Shown here piece after piece: positions 42,025 to 52,163 of a DNA stretch of 64,000 bases. The notes beneath the pieces were generated by a model. It worked only from the letters and a program-made list of their open reading frames with translations. It had not been told where the DNA came from and made no database searches. Numbering within the stretch: the first letter of the stretch is position 1; every line of letters starts with the position of its first letter. The position numbers and the translations under genes were made by a program. The stretch is taken from assembly GCA_023229135.1 (NCBI GenBank), contig JALNZT010000012.1, positions 44,027 through 108,026 of the forward strand, in the 5' to 3' direction. Source of the DNA: Bacteroidales bacterium. Its GTDB lineage: Bacteria; Bacteroidota; Bacteroidia; Bacteroidales; F082.

Positions 42025-42032
42025 TATCTTTG
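42025..42032 (+). promoter_or_regulatory. -7 box of the amidase gene
   Basis: TATCTTTG followed by C, identical to the etfB box. It would give a leader of about 80 nt. Confidence 0.5.
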
Positions 42033-42118
42033 CTTTTTTAGTTTGGTGACAGTCAATGATGTCCAAACGAAAAGTAATTCAGTGAAAAATCAAGAATATA
42101 AACTGTAAACATCTGTTA

Positions 42119-43363
42119 ATGCGTAATTTTAAACAAGCTTCAATTTTAGGATTGATTTTGGTTTTTTCAAGTGTTTTGTTGGCACAACCTAATTTTGTAA
42201 AGCAAATTCAAATAACTAAAGAAGACGCAAAAGTGGCTGTTTCAGCTTTTAAAGCGGTCAGTTTTAAATTCCCGAAGCAGCTCGAAGATCGGTTAGAAGT
42301 TGAAGTTGCCGGAAAGCTTTTTCAGCTTTCGGTAGATGAGCACATCAATACAGATGACGGTTTTTTGAGGAGCAGACTTTTTGTTTTCGATCAAATGCAA
42401 ACTGAATTGCAGCTTATGGGATTGACAGAAAGCGATACCATAATTGGTTTTTTGATTGCGAGTCCGGCTATTGCGCTGCCAACAATTATTACTAAAAACA
42501 GTAAAGAAGATTGTGATTCACCACCAATAATTCCACAAGAAGTATGGCGTAAAGGATTGCCCGATCCGGATTACACACGCATCCCTAATGAGGTAAACCA
42601 TCAAATTATTCACCATTCGGCCAGCCAAAATGATCTTACTGATTATACCAACCTGGTACGAAGTATTTATCTGTATCATACTGAGGTAAATGGCTGGTCT
42701 GATATCGGTTACAACTATCTTATCGCACCCGATGGGAGTGTTTATGCGGGTCGTGATGCTGGGGAAAACCTTAGTCAGGATGATGTTTTGGGAGCTCATT
42801 TTTGTGGTTCAAACAACAGCACGATGGGAATTTGCATGCTTGGTACTTTCAGTGATTTTACGCCTACAACCCAAGCTTTGCAAGCATTAGAGCAGCTGCT
42901 CGTTTGGAAATCTGCCAAAGAGATCCTTGATCCGTTGGCTCATTTGGCGCATCCGCTTAACCAAAACTTAGGAACCATTGCCGGACATCGCGATGGCTGC
43001 GCTACTTTATGCCCGGGCGATTCTTTGTACGCACTTTTACCACTTTTGCGCCAAAAAACTTTGGATCAGCTGCATGGCTGCGGAGTTTACCCTTTTATTC
43101 CCGAATCACAAACAATGACGCAACAACTTCAGCTATTTCCTAATCCAGCAACAAAAATCGGATTCACACTAAAATCTGTGTCTGAAATACAGGAAGTCAC
43201 TTTGTATTCCATTGATGGGAAGCAACTTAGAAAATGGATGGTAAATCAAAAGGAAATCACCTTGTCAGCTGCGAATCTACAAATGGGTAGTGTTTTTTTG
43301 TTAAAAATCAGGCTTGCCAATCAACAATTAATTGCCCGCAAGCTTATAATTTCTCCGTTTTAG
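42119..43363 (+). CDS. Secreted N-acetylmuramoyl-L-alanine amidase with T9SS domain
   Basis: 414 residues. Signal peptide about 1-22. The PGRP/amidase_2 domain covers about 155-310, with zinc ligands His165 (HQIIHHSAS), His290 (AGHRDGC) and Cys298 (TLCPGD). The Cys ligand marks catalytically competent PGRP-type amidases. GWSDIGYNYLIAPDGSVYAGRD is the domain's core. The C-terminus from about 335 is a T9SS sorting domain (LQLFPNPAT, VTLYSIDGKQL, LQMGSVFLLKI, ARKLIISPF). It is probably exported to cut peptidoglycan of other bacteria. It has its own promoter. Confidence 0.9.
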   Translation: MRNFKQASILGLILVFSSVLLAQPNFVKQIQITKEDAKVAVSAFKAVSFKFPKQLEDRLEVEVAGKLFQLSVDEHINTDDGFLRSRLFVFDQMQTELQLMGLTESDTIIGFLIASPAIALPTIITKNSKEDCDSPPIIPQEVWRKGLPDPDYTRIPNEVNHQIIHHSASQNDLTDYTNLVRSIYLYHTEVNGWSDIGYNYLIAPDGSVYAGRDAGENLSQDDVLGAHFCGSNNSTMGICMLGTFSDFTPTTQALQALEQLLVWKSAKEILDPLAHLAHPLNQNLGTIAGHRDGCATLCPGDSLYALLPLLRQKTLDQLHGCGVYPFIPESQTMTQQLQLFPNPATKIGFTLKSVSEIQEVTLYSIDGKQLRKWMVNQKEITLSAANLQMGSVFLLKIRLANQQLIARKLIISPF

Positions 43364-43450
43364 CTCAAAAAGACGCAGCGTTTTTAGCTGTCGGCACGGT
43401 ATTTTTTTATCGCGTGGTAAATCTCCTGCGTTATTCTAAGTATGAAATAC

Positions 43451-43458
43451 TATATTTG
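43451..43458 (+). promoter_or_regulatory. -7 box of the hybrid kinase gene
   Basis: TATATTTG, an exact match, 44 nt before ATG 43503. Confidence 0.5.
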
Positions 43459-43502
43459 TACAAGTTTTGAGCGGACATTAACTGCTTTTATTGCATGGAC
43501 AG

Positions 43503-45140
43503 ATGGAACAAAAAGATAGAACAAAACAAGTACTTCTTGACGAAAACAGGCGATTGAAAGCCACCATTGATGCACTTCAATTGCAACTACATCAACAGTT
43601 TCAGCAATCCGAAAAAGATATTGAACACCGGCTGGCTGTTACTATCAGCAATATCCCACTTGCCATATTAAACCTCGATCGTTTTGGATATATCACGGCG
43701 GCAAATCCGGCTTTTCTGAAAACTTTTGATACTACTGCTGCTGATATTATCAATAAATTAAATGTTAAGGATTTTGAACCTTTTCAGGGGACGGAGCTAA
43801 GTAGCAAAATTGCCGAAATGATTGACGAGAAAATCCCTTTTGATATCGAATCTCCTTTTTTGCTCAACAAGGGTAACGACATATTCTTCAAGTGTCGCGG
43901 TACCCTGGTTTCAAGCCGCGGAAGCGATGCGCATTCTTTTATTTTGATTATTGGCGATGTTTCCAAACGAAAAATGAAGGAATATGAGCTGATCAAAGCC
44001 CTCGAAAAAGCGGAAGAATCTGACAAGTTAAAAACAGCTTTTTTGACAAGCATGTCGCACGAAATCAGAACGCCGATGAACCATATTATTGGTTTTGTTG
44101 ATTTTTTGCGCGACCCCGAACTCAGTCCTGAAGAGCGGGAAGAGTATTCGCAAATCGTGTTCGACAGTGGTCAGGTGCTTTTGCGGCTTATCGATGATAT
44201 TATTGATATCGCAAAAATTGAGTCGGGTCAGATGCAGCTGCACAAGACAAATTTTAAGCTTAATGAGCTGATGAACCAGCTTTTTGTTTCCTATCAGCAG
44301 CTTAAGAGCAAACGTGGAAAAGACGATATCAATTTTTCTTTAAATGAACCTACCTCCATTTATAGCCTAACGGTAAACACGGATGCCGTTCGTTTGCAGC
44401 AGATTATAAGTAATTTACTCGAAAACGCTTTCAAGTTCACGGATGCAGGCCGCATTGAGCTGGGCTACGAAATTGAACAGCGTGACCTTATTATATATGT
44501 GAAAGATACCGGTATGGGTATTGAAGCCGGCATGCATGATCTGATTTTTAAACGTTTCAGGCAACTGGATTACAGCAGTACTAAAAAATACGGAGGAACT
44601 GGCTTGGGTTTGTCGATAATAAAAGGTTTGATTGATTTGCTTGAAGGTAGCATTAGCCTTGAATCCACCCTTGGCGAAGGCTCGGTATTTCGTTTCCGGC
44701 TACCCTCTGTAGTGGTGATGGTGGAACAGCAAAAAGCAGTAAGCAATGTTTCAACACCCCGGCAGTATAATTGGAGCGACAAAACCTTTTTAATTGTTGA
44801 AGACGAAAGAACCAATTATAATTTACTGATGATTATGCTGCGGCCTTCCAAAGCAAAACTTGCCTGGGCCAAGGACGGCCAAGAAGCTATTGACTATGTG
44901 AAGCAAAATCCAGGTGCTACCGATCTTATTTTGATGGACATACGACTTCCAAACGTGAACGGTTACGAGGCTACCATTGCCATTAAAAAGATAGATAAAT
45001 CTATTCCGGTTATTACACAAACCGCCTACGCGATGGATGTTGAAGTGCAAAAAGCCATTCAAGCCGGCTGCGATGCCTATATCACAAAACCTATTGATCG
45101 AGGACAGCTGCTGGAGACTATTTTTCGATTTGTAGGATAA
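43503..45140 (+). CDS. Hybrid histidine kinase (PAS-HisKA-HATPase-receiver)
   Basis: 545 residues from ATG 43503; a TTG four codons earlier is less likely. There is no membrane segment, so it is cytoplasmic. A short coiled coil (about 5-40) is followed by a PAS domain to about 160. HisKA has the phospho-accepting His in TSMSHEIRTPMNH, and the ATPase shows ENAFKFTD, DTGMGIE and GGTGLGLSI. A receiver domain has its phospho-Asp in LILMDIRLP. Internal phosphotransfer would pass the signal on to an unlinked Hpt protein. No response regulator is adjacent. Confidence 0.9.
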   Translation: MEQKDRTKQVLLDENRRLKATIDALQLQLHQQFQQSEKDIEHRLAVTISNIPLAILNLDRFGYITAANPAFLKTFDTTAADIINKLNVKDFEPFQGTELSSKIAEMIDEKIPFDIESPFLLNKGNDIFFKCRGTLVSSRGSDAHSFILIIGDVSKRKMKEYELIKALEKAEESDKLKTAFLTSMSHEIRTPMNHIIGFVDFLRDPELSPEEREEYSQIVFDSGQVLLRLIDDIIDIAKIESGQMQLHKTNFKLNELMNQLFVSYQQLKSKRGKDDINFSLNEPTSIYSLTVNTDAVRLQQIISNLLENAFKFTDAGRIELGYEIEQRDLIIYVKDTGMGIEAGMHDLIFKRFRQLDYSSTKKYGGTGLGLSIIKGLIDLLEGSISLESTLGEGSVFRFRLPSVVVMVEQQKAVSNVSTPRQYNWSDKTFLIVEDERTNYNLLMIMLRPSKAKLAWAKDGQEAIDYVKQNPGATDLILMDIRLPNVNGYEATIAIKKIDKSIPVITQTAYAMDVEVQKAIQAGCDAYITKPIDRGQLLETIFRFVG

Positions 45141-45223
45141 GATTGTTTGCTACGGCATGTCCGGTTTTGTTGGGATGCTTAGCCTGGAAATCCCTGTTTT
45201 CAGAAACTAATTCCCCTCATGTA

Positions 45224-45823
45224 TTACAGCTTTTGTGTTGCGATCATGCGTACCAAAGCTGCCGGTCCTTTATGCCATTCGCCTTCGTTAAGGTGGGATG
45301 TTGATTCTACCAATTCTTTAATATCAAGCTCTTTAAAGTCATTTCGTAGTAGATTGGCGTCATACAGCAAGGCCGCGTTTTTAGGGCCACCTGAGTTGTA
45401 TTGAAGCTGTGATTTATGAAAAGCCTCTATCAAAATTGTTCCTCCTGGTTTCAGGCTTTTTATCAGATTTCGATGCACGATTTCACGTTGATGCTCGGGA
45501 AAATGCACAAAAATCAGTGCGATGAAATCGTAAGTGTCAGGAGCAAAACCAGTTTCCGACAACTCACTGATTGAATAATTGAACGAAACATTCAGCGATT
45601 TAGCCAATGATAAGGCCTTTTCGCGTCCTGCTTCGCTGTAGTCGATGGCATCAACGTCCCAGCCCAGTCGCGCTGCCCAGCTGGCGTTGCGGCCTTCACC
45701 TTCGCCGGGCAAAAGCATTTTTCCGGGTTTCAAAGCAGTCAATGTCTGTCTGAAAAATACATTAGGTTCTAACCCATAGATATATTCCTGCTGCGCGTAG
45801 CGCGCATTCCAACTTGATTTCAT
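45224..45823 (-). CDS. Class I SAM-dependent methyltransferase, TehB/thiopurine-like
   Basis: 199 residues. Motif I is unusual but clear: KMLLPGEGEGRNASWAARLGWDVDAIDYSE, the GEGEGRN type seen in TehB- and thiopurine-methyltransferase-like proteins. PDTYDFIALIFVHFP and LKPGGTILIEAFHK are motifs IV and V. The substrate is unknown; tellurite or small thiol/halide compounds are known for relatives. It stands alone on the minus strand between two plus-strand genes. Confidence 0.82.
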   Translation of the reverse strand: MKSSWNARYAQQEYIYGLEPNVFFRQTLTALKPGKMLLPGEGEGRNASWAARLGWDVDAIDYSEAGREKALSLAKSLNVSFNYSISELSETGFAPDTYDFIALIFVHFPEHQREIVHRNLIKSLKPGGTILIEAFHKSQLQYNSGGPKNAALLYDANLLRNDFKELDIKELVESTSHLNEGEWHKGPAALVRMIATQKL

Positions 45824-45895
45824 GTTCTCAAAAACAGTTACGAAAGCATTTTGTTCAGGGCCAAAAATACCAGGCTATTATCCAAGCATAATTGT

Positions 45896-45903
45896 TAAAT
45901 TTG
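45896..45903 (+). promoter_or_regulatory. -7 box of the DPP7 gene
   Basis: TAAATTTG, an exact TAnnTTTG match, 42 nt before the ATG at 45946. Confidence 0.5.
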
Positions 45904-45945
45904 TGCCATAAAATATCATTTCAATACGTTTAAAATTTATTTCCA

Positions 45946-48174
45946 ATGACGAAAACTAGAAATTATCTGATTCTGCTAATCATGCTGATCAGTTTGTTCC
46001 GCCTACCGGTAAAAGCCGATGAGGGCATGTGGATTCCCATGTTTATTGAACGCCTGAACTATCAGGATATGAAAGAGATGGGTTTGCAACTCACGCCCGA
46101 AGAAATCTATTCTGTAAATAGTGGCAGCCTCAAAGATGCTATCGTGATTTTTGGTCGTGGCTGCACAGGCGAAATCATCTCTGATCAGGGACTTTTGATT
46201 ACCAATCACCACTGTGGATACGGTTCAATCCAATCGGTGAGCAGCGTTGAGAATGATTACCTTTCAGATGGTTTCTGGGCTGCATCTCACCAAGAGGAAA
46301 TCCCGATTCCGGGTCTTACCGTTCAGTTTTTAATCCGCATGGACGATGTTACATCCCGTATGCTCGAAGGTGTTGATGCTTCTATGAGCGAGAGCGACAG
46401 AAGTGACAAGCTCAACGAAAACCGTAAAGCCATCGTGGAAGAAGCTACTGCCGGCAACCATTACAATGCTGTGGTAAAAGATTATTTTGAAGGCAATGAG
46501 TTTTATCTACTTACCTATGAGACTTTCCGCGACATCCGCCTGGCGGGAACACCTCCGGAAGCTATTGGAAAATATGGTGCTGATACCGACAACTGGATGT
46601 GGCCGCGCCATACCGGTGATTTCTCCATGTTCAGAGTTTATGCCGGTGCAGATAACAAACCTGCAGACTACAGCGCTGACAACAAACCGTTCAAGCCCCG
46701 CCATTCACTTCCTGTTTCTATTGCAGGCGTCGAAAAAGGTGATTTCTCAATGATTTTGGGAAATCCGGGAAGCACCGACCGCTATCTCACTTCATTTGGC
46801 GTTGACTTGGCCATCGAGGAAAGCAATCCTACCATTGTGAAAATCAGAGCAGAAAAACTGCGTATCATGCGCGAAGGCATGAATGCCAGCGAGAAAACAA
46901 GGTTGCAATATGCTTCAAAATATGCCGGAACAGCCAATTATTGGAAATATTTTATCGGCCAAACCAAAGGCTTGAAAAGCTTGAAAGTAGCTGACAAAAA
47001 ACGTCGCCTTGAAGCAGAGTTTAAGCATTGGCTTGACAATAATCCTGCTATGGCAGAAAAATATGGTGAGAGTTTGCCCATCATTGAGGCCGCTTATGAA
47101 AAAATTGGTGAAGTGAATCTGGCGCGTTATTATATGAATGAAGCTGTGCTGCGCGGATCGGAAATTCTGGACTATGCTAACCGCTTTAACAAACTTGCTG
47201 AATTGCTTGAGGAGAAAGATCAGGACAAAGAAGCCGTCCAAAAGCAGATAGAACAACTTAAAGACGGGATTGAAAACCACTTTAAAAACAATAACGCGGG
47301 CATCGATCAAAATATGCTGGCCAGCATGATGGAGATGTATTACACCAATATTCCTGCCTCACAGCAGCCCGAAGCTTTAAAAGAAATCTACAAAAAATAC
47401 AAAGGTGATTTCGCCGCTTATGCCGCGGAGGTATTTAAAAAATCCAACTTCACTTCCGAGGCTAAAGTGCGCAGCCTGCTCGACAATCCAAAAGCAAAAA
47501 CCATCACTAAAGACCCTGCCTTCGAGCTTGTTCGCCCGTTTATTGATGCCTACAACGGAATGATGAAAAACACAGAAACCGCCTACGAAAACCTCAACAA
47601 AGGCAATCGCTTGTTTATGGCCGGCCTGCGCGAAATGCAGCCAGATAAGAAATTCTATCCGAATGCTAATTTCAGCCTGCGCCTCACTTATGGCACGGTG
47701 GAAGATTATTATCCTGCCGATGCTATTCATTATGACTTTGTTACGACAACCAAGGGAATTTTGGAAAAAGAAGACCCAACGACCCGAGAATTTGTTGTTT
47801 CTGACCGCCTTAAAGAAATTATCGTCAATAAAGAATATGGCCGCTATGGAAATGATGACGGCACGATGACTGTAAACTTTCTGACCACACACGATATTAC
47901 CGGCGGCAACTCCGGAAGCCCTGTTATTGATGCGAAAGGCCGTTTGCTTGGTCTTGCCTTTGATGGAAACTGGGAAGCCATGAGTGGCGATATCGCTTTT
48001 GAACCGGAGCTGCAACGTACTATCAATGTGGATATTCGCTATGTGCTTATGATTGTTGATAAATTTGCCGGCGCACAAAATCTGATCAATGAAATGAATA
48101 TCGTATCAGATCGCCCTAAGATGAAAACCGTCGAAACCACAACAAAAGAAGTAGAAGCTGTTAGGGCTGAATGA
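45946..48174 (+). CDS. dpp7: Dipeptidyl peptidase, family S46, DPP7 type
   Basis: 742 residues. Signal peptide about 1-24, then mature DEGMWIPMF. The active site is His89 (TNHHCGYG), the Asp in RHTGDFSMF and Ser656 (GGNSGSP). The residue 18 after the Ser is Gly674 (FDGNW), the DPP7 type that accepts hydrophobic P1 residues; the paralogue at 237-2384 has Arg there. The C-terminus extends about 20 residues past the usual end (VSDRPKMKTVETTTKEVEAVRAE), charged and probably disordered. It works in the periplasm on oligopeptides. It has its own promoter and terminator. Confidence 0.92.
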   Translation: MTKTRNYLILLIMLISLFRLPVKADEGMWIPMFIERLNYQDMKEMGLQLTPEEIYSVNSGSLKDAIVIFGRGCTGEIISDQGLLITNHHCGYGSIQSVSSVENDYLSDGFWAASHQEEIPIPGLTVQFLIRMDDVTSRMLEGVDASMSESDRSDKLNENRKAIVEEATAGNHYNAVVKDYFEGNEFYLLTYETFRDIRLAGTPPEAIGKYGADTDNWMWPRHTGDFSMFRVYAGADNKPADYSADNKPFKPRHSLPVSIAGVEKGDFSMILGNPGSTDRYLTSFGVDLAIEESNPTIVKIRAEKLRIMREGMNASEKTRLQYASKYAGTANYWKYFIGQTKGLKSLKVADKKRRLEAEFKHWLDNNPAMAEKYGESLPIIEAAYEKIGEVNLARYYMNEAVLRGSEILDYANRFNKLAELLEEKDQDKEAVQKQIEQLKDGIENHFKNNNAGIDQNMLASMMEMYYTNIPASQQPEALKEIYKKYKGDFAAYAAEVFKKSNFTSEAKVRSLLDNPKAKTITKDPAFELVRPFIDAYNGMMKNTETAYENLNKGNRLFMAGLREMQPDKKFYPNANFSLRLTYGTVEDYYPADAIHYDFVTTTKGILEKEDPTTREFVVSDRLKEIIVNKEYGRYGNDDGTMTVNFLTTHDITGGNSGSPVIDAKGRLLGLAFDGNWEAMSGDIAFEPELQRTINVDIRYVLMIVDKFAGAQNLINEMNIVSDRPKMKTVETTTKEVEAVRAE

Positions 48175-48198
48175 GTTCTTTCTCTGAAATAAACAATT

Positions 48199-48237
48199 GC
48201 CCGAACTGCTACCAAATGGCCGTTCGGGCTTTTTTTT
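48199..48237 (+). terminator. Intrinsic terminator after the DPP7 gene
   Basis: GCCCGAAC pairs with GTTCGGGC across a 15-nt loop and is followed by eight Ts. Confidence 0.85.
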
Positions 48238-48291
48238 ATGACTGAAATATTTGCTAAGCATTTAGCGTTATTGATGCACCAAAGATAGAAT

Positions 48292-49377
48292 ATGCCACTG
48301 ATTCTCTTACTCATTTTTATGTTGTCAGCTCCTGCGCAAGCCCAAAACCCAGATTGGAATGCCATCGAAAAGCGCTTCGAGAATACGGATAAGATGAAGG
48401 ACATTAAAGCATTGGCATATTTTATAAATAGTAATTTTGATGATGAGCAACAACAAGCTGCTGCCCTATATTGGTGGCTTGGCAAGCATATTCGTTATGA
48501 TGTAAATAGCGCGCTTAGGCAACGTAGTGTTAGTTATAAAAGCCAGCAACAAATTACGAATGAGGCCTTTAGCAGTCGAGAAGGAGTCTGCGAAGGCTAT
48601 GCCGGTATTATGGACAGTGTGTTTCGGCTGCTCCATATTCCATCCTATATTATTAGTGGATATACCCGCCAAGGCCAAACTATCAGTGCCGTTCCGCATG
48701 CATGGATTGTTGCTGAAATTAACGGAAATTGGCATTTTTATGATCCCACCTGGGCTTCCGGCTTTTTAAATGGCAGGCGTTTTGAAGCACAATTTAATCC
48801 GGATTTTTTCAGCCTATCGCCTGAAGAAATGCGTAAAACCCATATCCCTTATGATCTAATCTGGCAATTTAGTGCTGAACCGATAAGTCATCAGGAGTTT
48901 ATCAGCAATAAAATCAGCGCGACGAAAAGCCGCCAAAACTTTGCTTACACAGATTCCATTCAGGCCTTTCTGAGTTTGCAGCCAGATCAGCAACTTGCTG
49001 CTGAATACAACCGGATCATGCGTGATTATTATCCGCACGAAGCACTGAAAAATCGCCTGGATTTTTTGAGTAGCAACCTAAAAATTGCCCGTCACAACCA
49101 ACAGGTGAATATGCTAAACATGGCGACAACGCAGTATAACGAAGCCGTTTTGGCCTTTAATAATTATGTGAAACTGCAAGGTGAAAGCCCGGCCGGCAAC
49201 CGCAAAGCCAAAGAAACACAATTGCTGAAAGCTGCTAATGAAGTAGTGAAAAGTCAAAATCTGCTCAAACAAATAAATGATATTTCGACGGAACTAAAGA
49301 GAATAGCAAGTCAGCTGCAAAAATCCATCAGAGACTTGAAAAAGCAATTAGAAAAGGAAGGTGTTCTTTTTGAATAA
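48292..49377 (+). CDS. Secreted transglutaminase-like protein
   Basis: 361 residues. Signal peptide about 1-18 (ending PAQAQ). A transglutaminase-like cysteine-protease fold follows, with the triad Cys100 (REGVCEGYAGI), His136 (VPHAWIVAEINGNWHFYD) and Asp151 (YDPTWASG). In bacteria this fold often acts as a peptidase or structural module rather than a transglutaminase. The last 130 residues are helical and form a probable coiled coil (NEVVKSQNLLKQINDISTELKRIASQLQKSIRDLKKQ). It may follow the DPP7 gene as a separate unit. The function is unknown. Confidence 0.75.
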   Translation: MPLILLLIFMLSAPAQAQNPDWNAIEKRFENTDKMKDIKALAYFINSNFDDEQQQAAALYWWLGKHIRYDVNSALRQRSVSYKSQQQITNEAFSSREGVCEGYAGIMDSVFRLLHIPSYIISGYTRQGQTISAVPHAWIVAEINGNWHFYDPTWASGFLNGRRFEAQFNPDFFSLSPEEMRKTHIPYDLIWQFSAEPISHQEFISNKISATKSRQNFAYTDSIQAFLSLQPDQQLAAEYNRIMRDYYPHEALKNRLDFLSSNLKIARHNQQVNMLNMATTQYNEAVLAFNNYVKLQGESPAGNRKAKETQLLKAANEVVKSQNLLKQINDISTELKRIASQLQKSIRDLKKQLEKEGVLFE

Positions 49378-49407
49378 TTTGCTTGAGTTTTTTTTAGGGT
49401 CTTAATT

Positions 49408-52155
49408 TTACGTTTTTGTGTGTCTGGGTAGTTCAACCGTAAAAGTGCTGCCTGCCTGTAGTTTGCTATGTATCAAAAGCCGGCCCTGGTGTAGTTTTAC
49501 AAACTCCTGAATGATAAGTAGTCCCAAGCCTGTTCCGGTTTCGTTCGCTGTTCCGGGCTGGGAAGTTATGCTATCGTTTTTACGTAATTTTTCAAGGTTT
49601 TCGTTGGTTATTCCCACACCTTTGTCGGCAACAATAAGTGATATTTTAGCAGTATTCAACTCACTTTTTATTTCTACGTGGGTTTCTGGATACGAGAACT
49701 TGATGGCATTGCTAATCAGGTTTCGCAGAACGGCCTTTAGGATCTCCCTATCCGCTTCAATATTAATTGAAGGATCGATGTCTTTGTTGAGGATAATCTT
49801 TTTTTCGCGGGCCTGATTTTCAAGTAAATTACACACCTCCTCTACCAGTTCGCTTAATGCAAATTGCTCCGGATTAAGCTTCATTAATCCACGGTTCAAC
49901 CTGCTCCAGCTCAATATATTATCAATTAAAACGTTGAGGTTTTTTGTGGAATCACGTAAAGTATCCAGCATTTCTGAACACTCGGCATCGCTGAGTGTGT
50001 CAAGATTTTCTGACATAAAAGTTATGAGGTGTGCGATACCTGAAAAAGGGCTTTTGAGATCGTGAGAGAGCATGGTGAAAAAACGGTCTTTATCTTCATT
50101 ACTCTTTTTTAATTCATTGATAAGAAGGCTTTTATGCAGGGCGAGTGCAATTTGATTGGCTGCTAAAATACCCCATTCAACCTCAGTGGCGCTAAACTTA
50201 TGATAACTGGTAAAACCAACCAAAATAGCACCCAATTTTTGTTCGCCGACGATCATGGGCAGTCCTAATCCCGATTTAGTTTTAAAAGTATTTGAAATAC
50301 CCTGACTGATATGCTCGGTATCTTCTGTGTTTTGAATAACTAAAGCCTCACCTTTTTCTAAAACGCTCTGCGTTAAGCTTATTTGGTCTGGCTCATACGT
50401 ATAATTAATGTAAAAATCATACAGTTTTGCAGGAGCAGCCAGCGGAATGGCTTGTTGACTGTTTTCGTCCCAGGCAGTGATATAGACCATGTCACATTGT
50501 AGTAATTCCTGCAGCTTTTCGCTTAGCTTTATCCAGCTATTTTTCTCGTCTTCTATTTGCAATGCCAGTTGCGAAAGCTGATTTAGTCTCGAAGTCTTAA
50601 GTTCCTTGTCAGTAAGTAAATTTTGCGCCTGTTTTAGCTCAGTAACATTGAGACCGGAAGATAAAAGGCCGTTTACTACCCCATTCTCATCAAAAAGCAG
50701 GTTGTGTTTCCACAAAAAATAATGGGCTGTACCATCCTTTGTAAATATTTTAGCCTCAATAGGTTGCTGAGGAACGCTATTTGTATCGAAGGTTTTTTTC
50801 AAGAAATTCTGAATAACTTCTCTTTCCATGCCTGATGGCAGCAGCACGCTCCAATCTTTGCCGATAATGTCTTCTTTTTCTTTTCCCGCTATCAGGCAGC
50901 CGGCCTGATTGATTATCCTTACAGTAAGATCGCAGTTGAACCCGATAATGATAGAGCCTGCAATATCAAGGTATCTTCGTGCTTTGTTGCGTTCGGAAAT
51001 AATTTCCTGCTCATAGTTTTGCTGCGCTGTAATATCGCGAGCGATGCCCAATATCTGCCTGCTGTCATTAATGTTTATGGGGTAAGTATTCAGCGCGATA
51101 ATTTGCTTTAAATCATTGCCTTTGTCCAACACAATATGTTGATTTAAACATTGTTTTCCAATTGCATTTTGAGCGAGAATGCTTGCTGCTTTTGGCACCT
51201 CGCTGAGCGGTAGTTGCTTCAATTGCAACAAACTTTTGCCAAGTGTTTTATATTTCGACACGCCAATTAACTGCTCAGCAGCCTTGTTCGCATCTAATAA
51301 AACCCCCTTCATATCGGTTATAAAATGGGCTTCTGGTGTTTCTTGAAAGAGTAGGTTAACCCGGTCTTCGTATTCGCGTAAGCTTGCTTTGGCAGCTGAA
51401 TGCTCGCTAATGTCTTGCACAAAAATTAGTGCCAAGCGATTTCCATCCGATTTAAAAAAGCTCAGACCGTGAAGAAGCACTTGCACAGGATACCCATTTT
51501 TGTGGTTATAGGCTTTTTCGTAAGGGCCAAAACGTCCGGCAATGTAAAACGCTTCTGATTGGATTCTGTCAAGATGGTGATAGCGTTTTGGCGTGATGTC
51601 GAAATAGGTATATTGCTGTAGTTCTGGCTTTGTGTAGCCTAATATTTCTATGAGGGTCGCATTGCAATCGGTAAATTGCTTTGTCTCAGTATCAACTAAG
51701 GCGATACCTATGGGAGATTCTCTGAAAAGTTTACTCAGGAGTATTTCCGAATCTTCTGCCGAAAGCCTAAACCGCTCATTGAATAGCTCATAATCAGTTT
51801 GTTGTGTTGAGCTATTTAAGCTTACAACGGTAGGGTTTATTTCGGGCAGTAGCAAAAAAAGAGTTTGCTTTTGCTCGTTATCATCGGCCACTCTGCAATT
51901 CCAGTTCACTTGCCGGACTGTGTTGTTTATCAGGGTGTCGAACAGCCTTTGGTTTTCCTGATTTATCCAGTCGGCAAAATCTGTTTCGTTTGTAAGTTGT
52001 GGAATAAGTGTTGAAATAGGCAGGCCTTCGACTTCGTTAAAAATGAATGTCGCGCTATTGTTAGCAAAAGTTATTTGGCCATTTTTTTCGCATACAAGGA
52101 GCGGTTCGGGCAATGACCAAAGTAGCTTTTTCCAGTCTATTTCATGCTCATTCAA
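49408..52155 (-). CDS. Multi-PAS/GAF sensor histidine kinase
   Basis: 915 residues with no membrane segment. Four PAS-like domains are seen in the first 510 residues (for example SPIGIALVDTETKQFTDCNATLIEILGY near 150). A GAF domain follows at about 530-675. HisKA has the phospho-accepting His in TMLSHDLKSPFSG, and the ATPase shows NAIKFS, DKGVGI and GTGLGLLI. There is no receiver domain. It starts 8 nt after the end of the 1096-residue kinase gene, so both are probably made together and may share input or partners. Confidence 0.88.
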   Translation of the reverse strand: MNEHEIDWKKLLWSLPEPLLVCEKNGQITFANNSATFIFNEVEGLPISTLIPQLTNETDFADWINQENQRLFDTLINNTVRQVNWNCRVADDNEQKQTLFLLLPEINPTVVSLNSSTQQTDYELFNERFRLSAEDSEILLSKLFRESPIGIALVDTETKQFTDCNATLIEILGYTKPELQQYTYFDITPKRYHHLDRIQSEAFYIAGRFGPYEKAYNHKNGYPVQVLLHGLSFFKSDGNRLALIFVQDISEHSAAKASLREYEDRVNLLFQETPEAHFITDMKGVLLDANKAAEQLIGVSKYKTLGKSLLQLKQLPLSEVPKAASILAQNAIGKQCLNQHIVLDKGNDLKQIIALNTYPININDSRQILGIARDITAQQNYEQEIISERNKARRYLDIAGSIIIGFNCDLTVRIINQAGCLIAGKEKEDIIGKDWSVLLPSGMEREVIQNFLKKTFDTNSVPQQPIEAKIFTKDGTAHYFLWKHNLLFDENGVVNGLLSSGLNVTELKQAQNLLTDKELKTSRLNQLSQLALQIEDEKNSWIKLSEKLQELLQCDMVYITAWDENSQQAIPLAAPAKLYDFYINYTYEPDQISLTQSVLEKGEALVIQNTEDTEHISQGISNTFKTKSGLGLPMIVGEQKLGAILVGFTSYHKFSATEVEWGILAANQIALALHKSLLINELKKSNEDKDRFFTMLSHDLKSPFSGIAHLITFMSENLDTLSDAECSEMLDTLRDSTKNLNVLIDNILSWSRLNRGLMKLNPEQFALSELVEEVCNLLENQAREKKIILNKDIDPSINIEADREILKAVLRNLISNAIKFSYPETHVEIKSELNTAKISLIVADKGVGITNENLEKLRKNDSITSQPGTANETGTGLGLLIIQEFVKLHQGRLLIHSKLQAGSTFTVELPRHTKT

Positions 52156-52163
52156 AATAGTAA

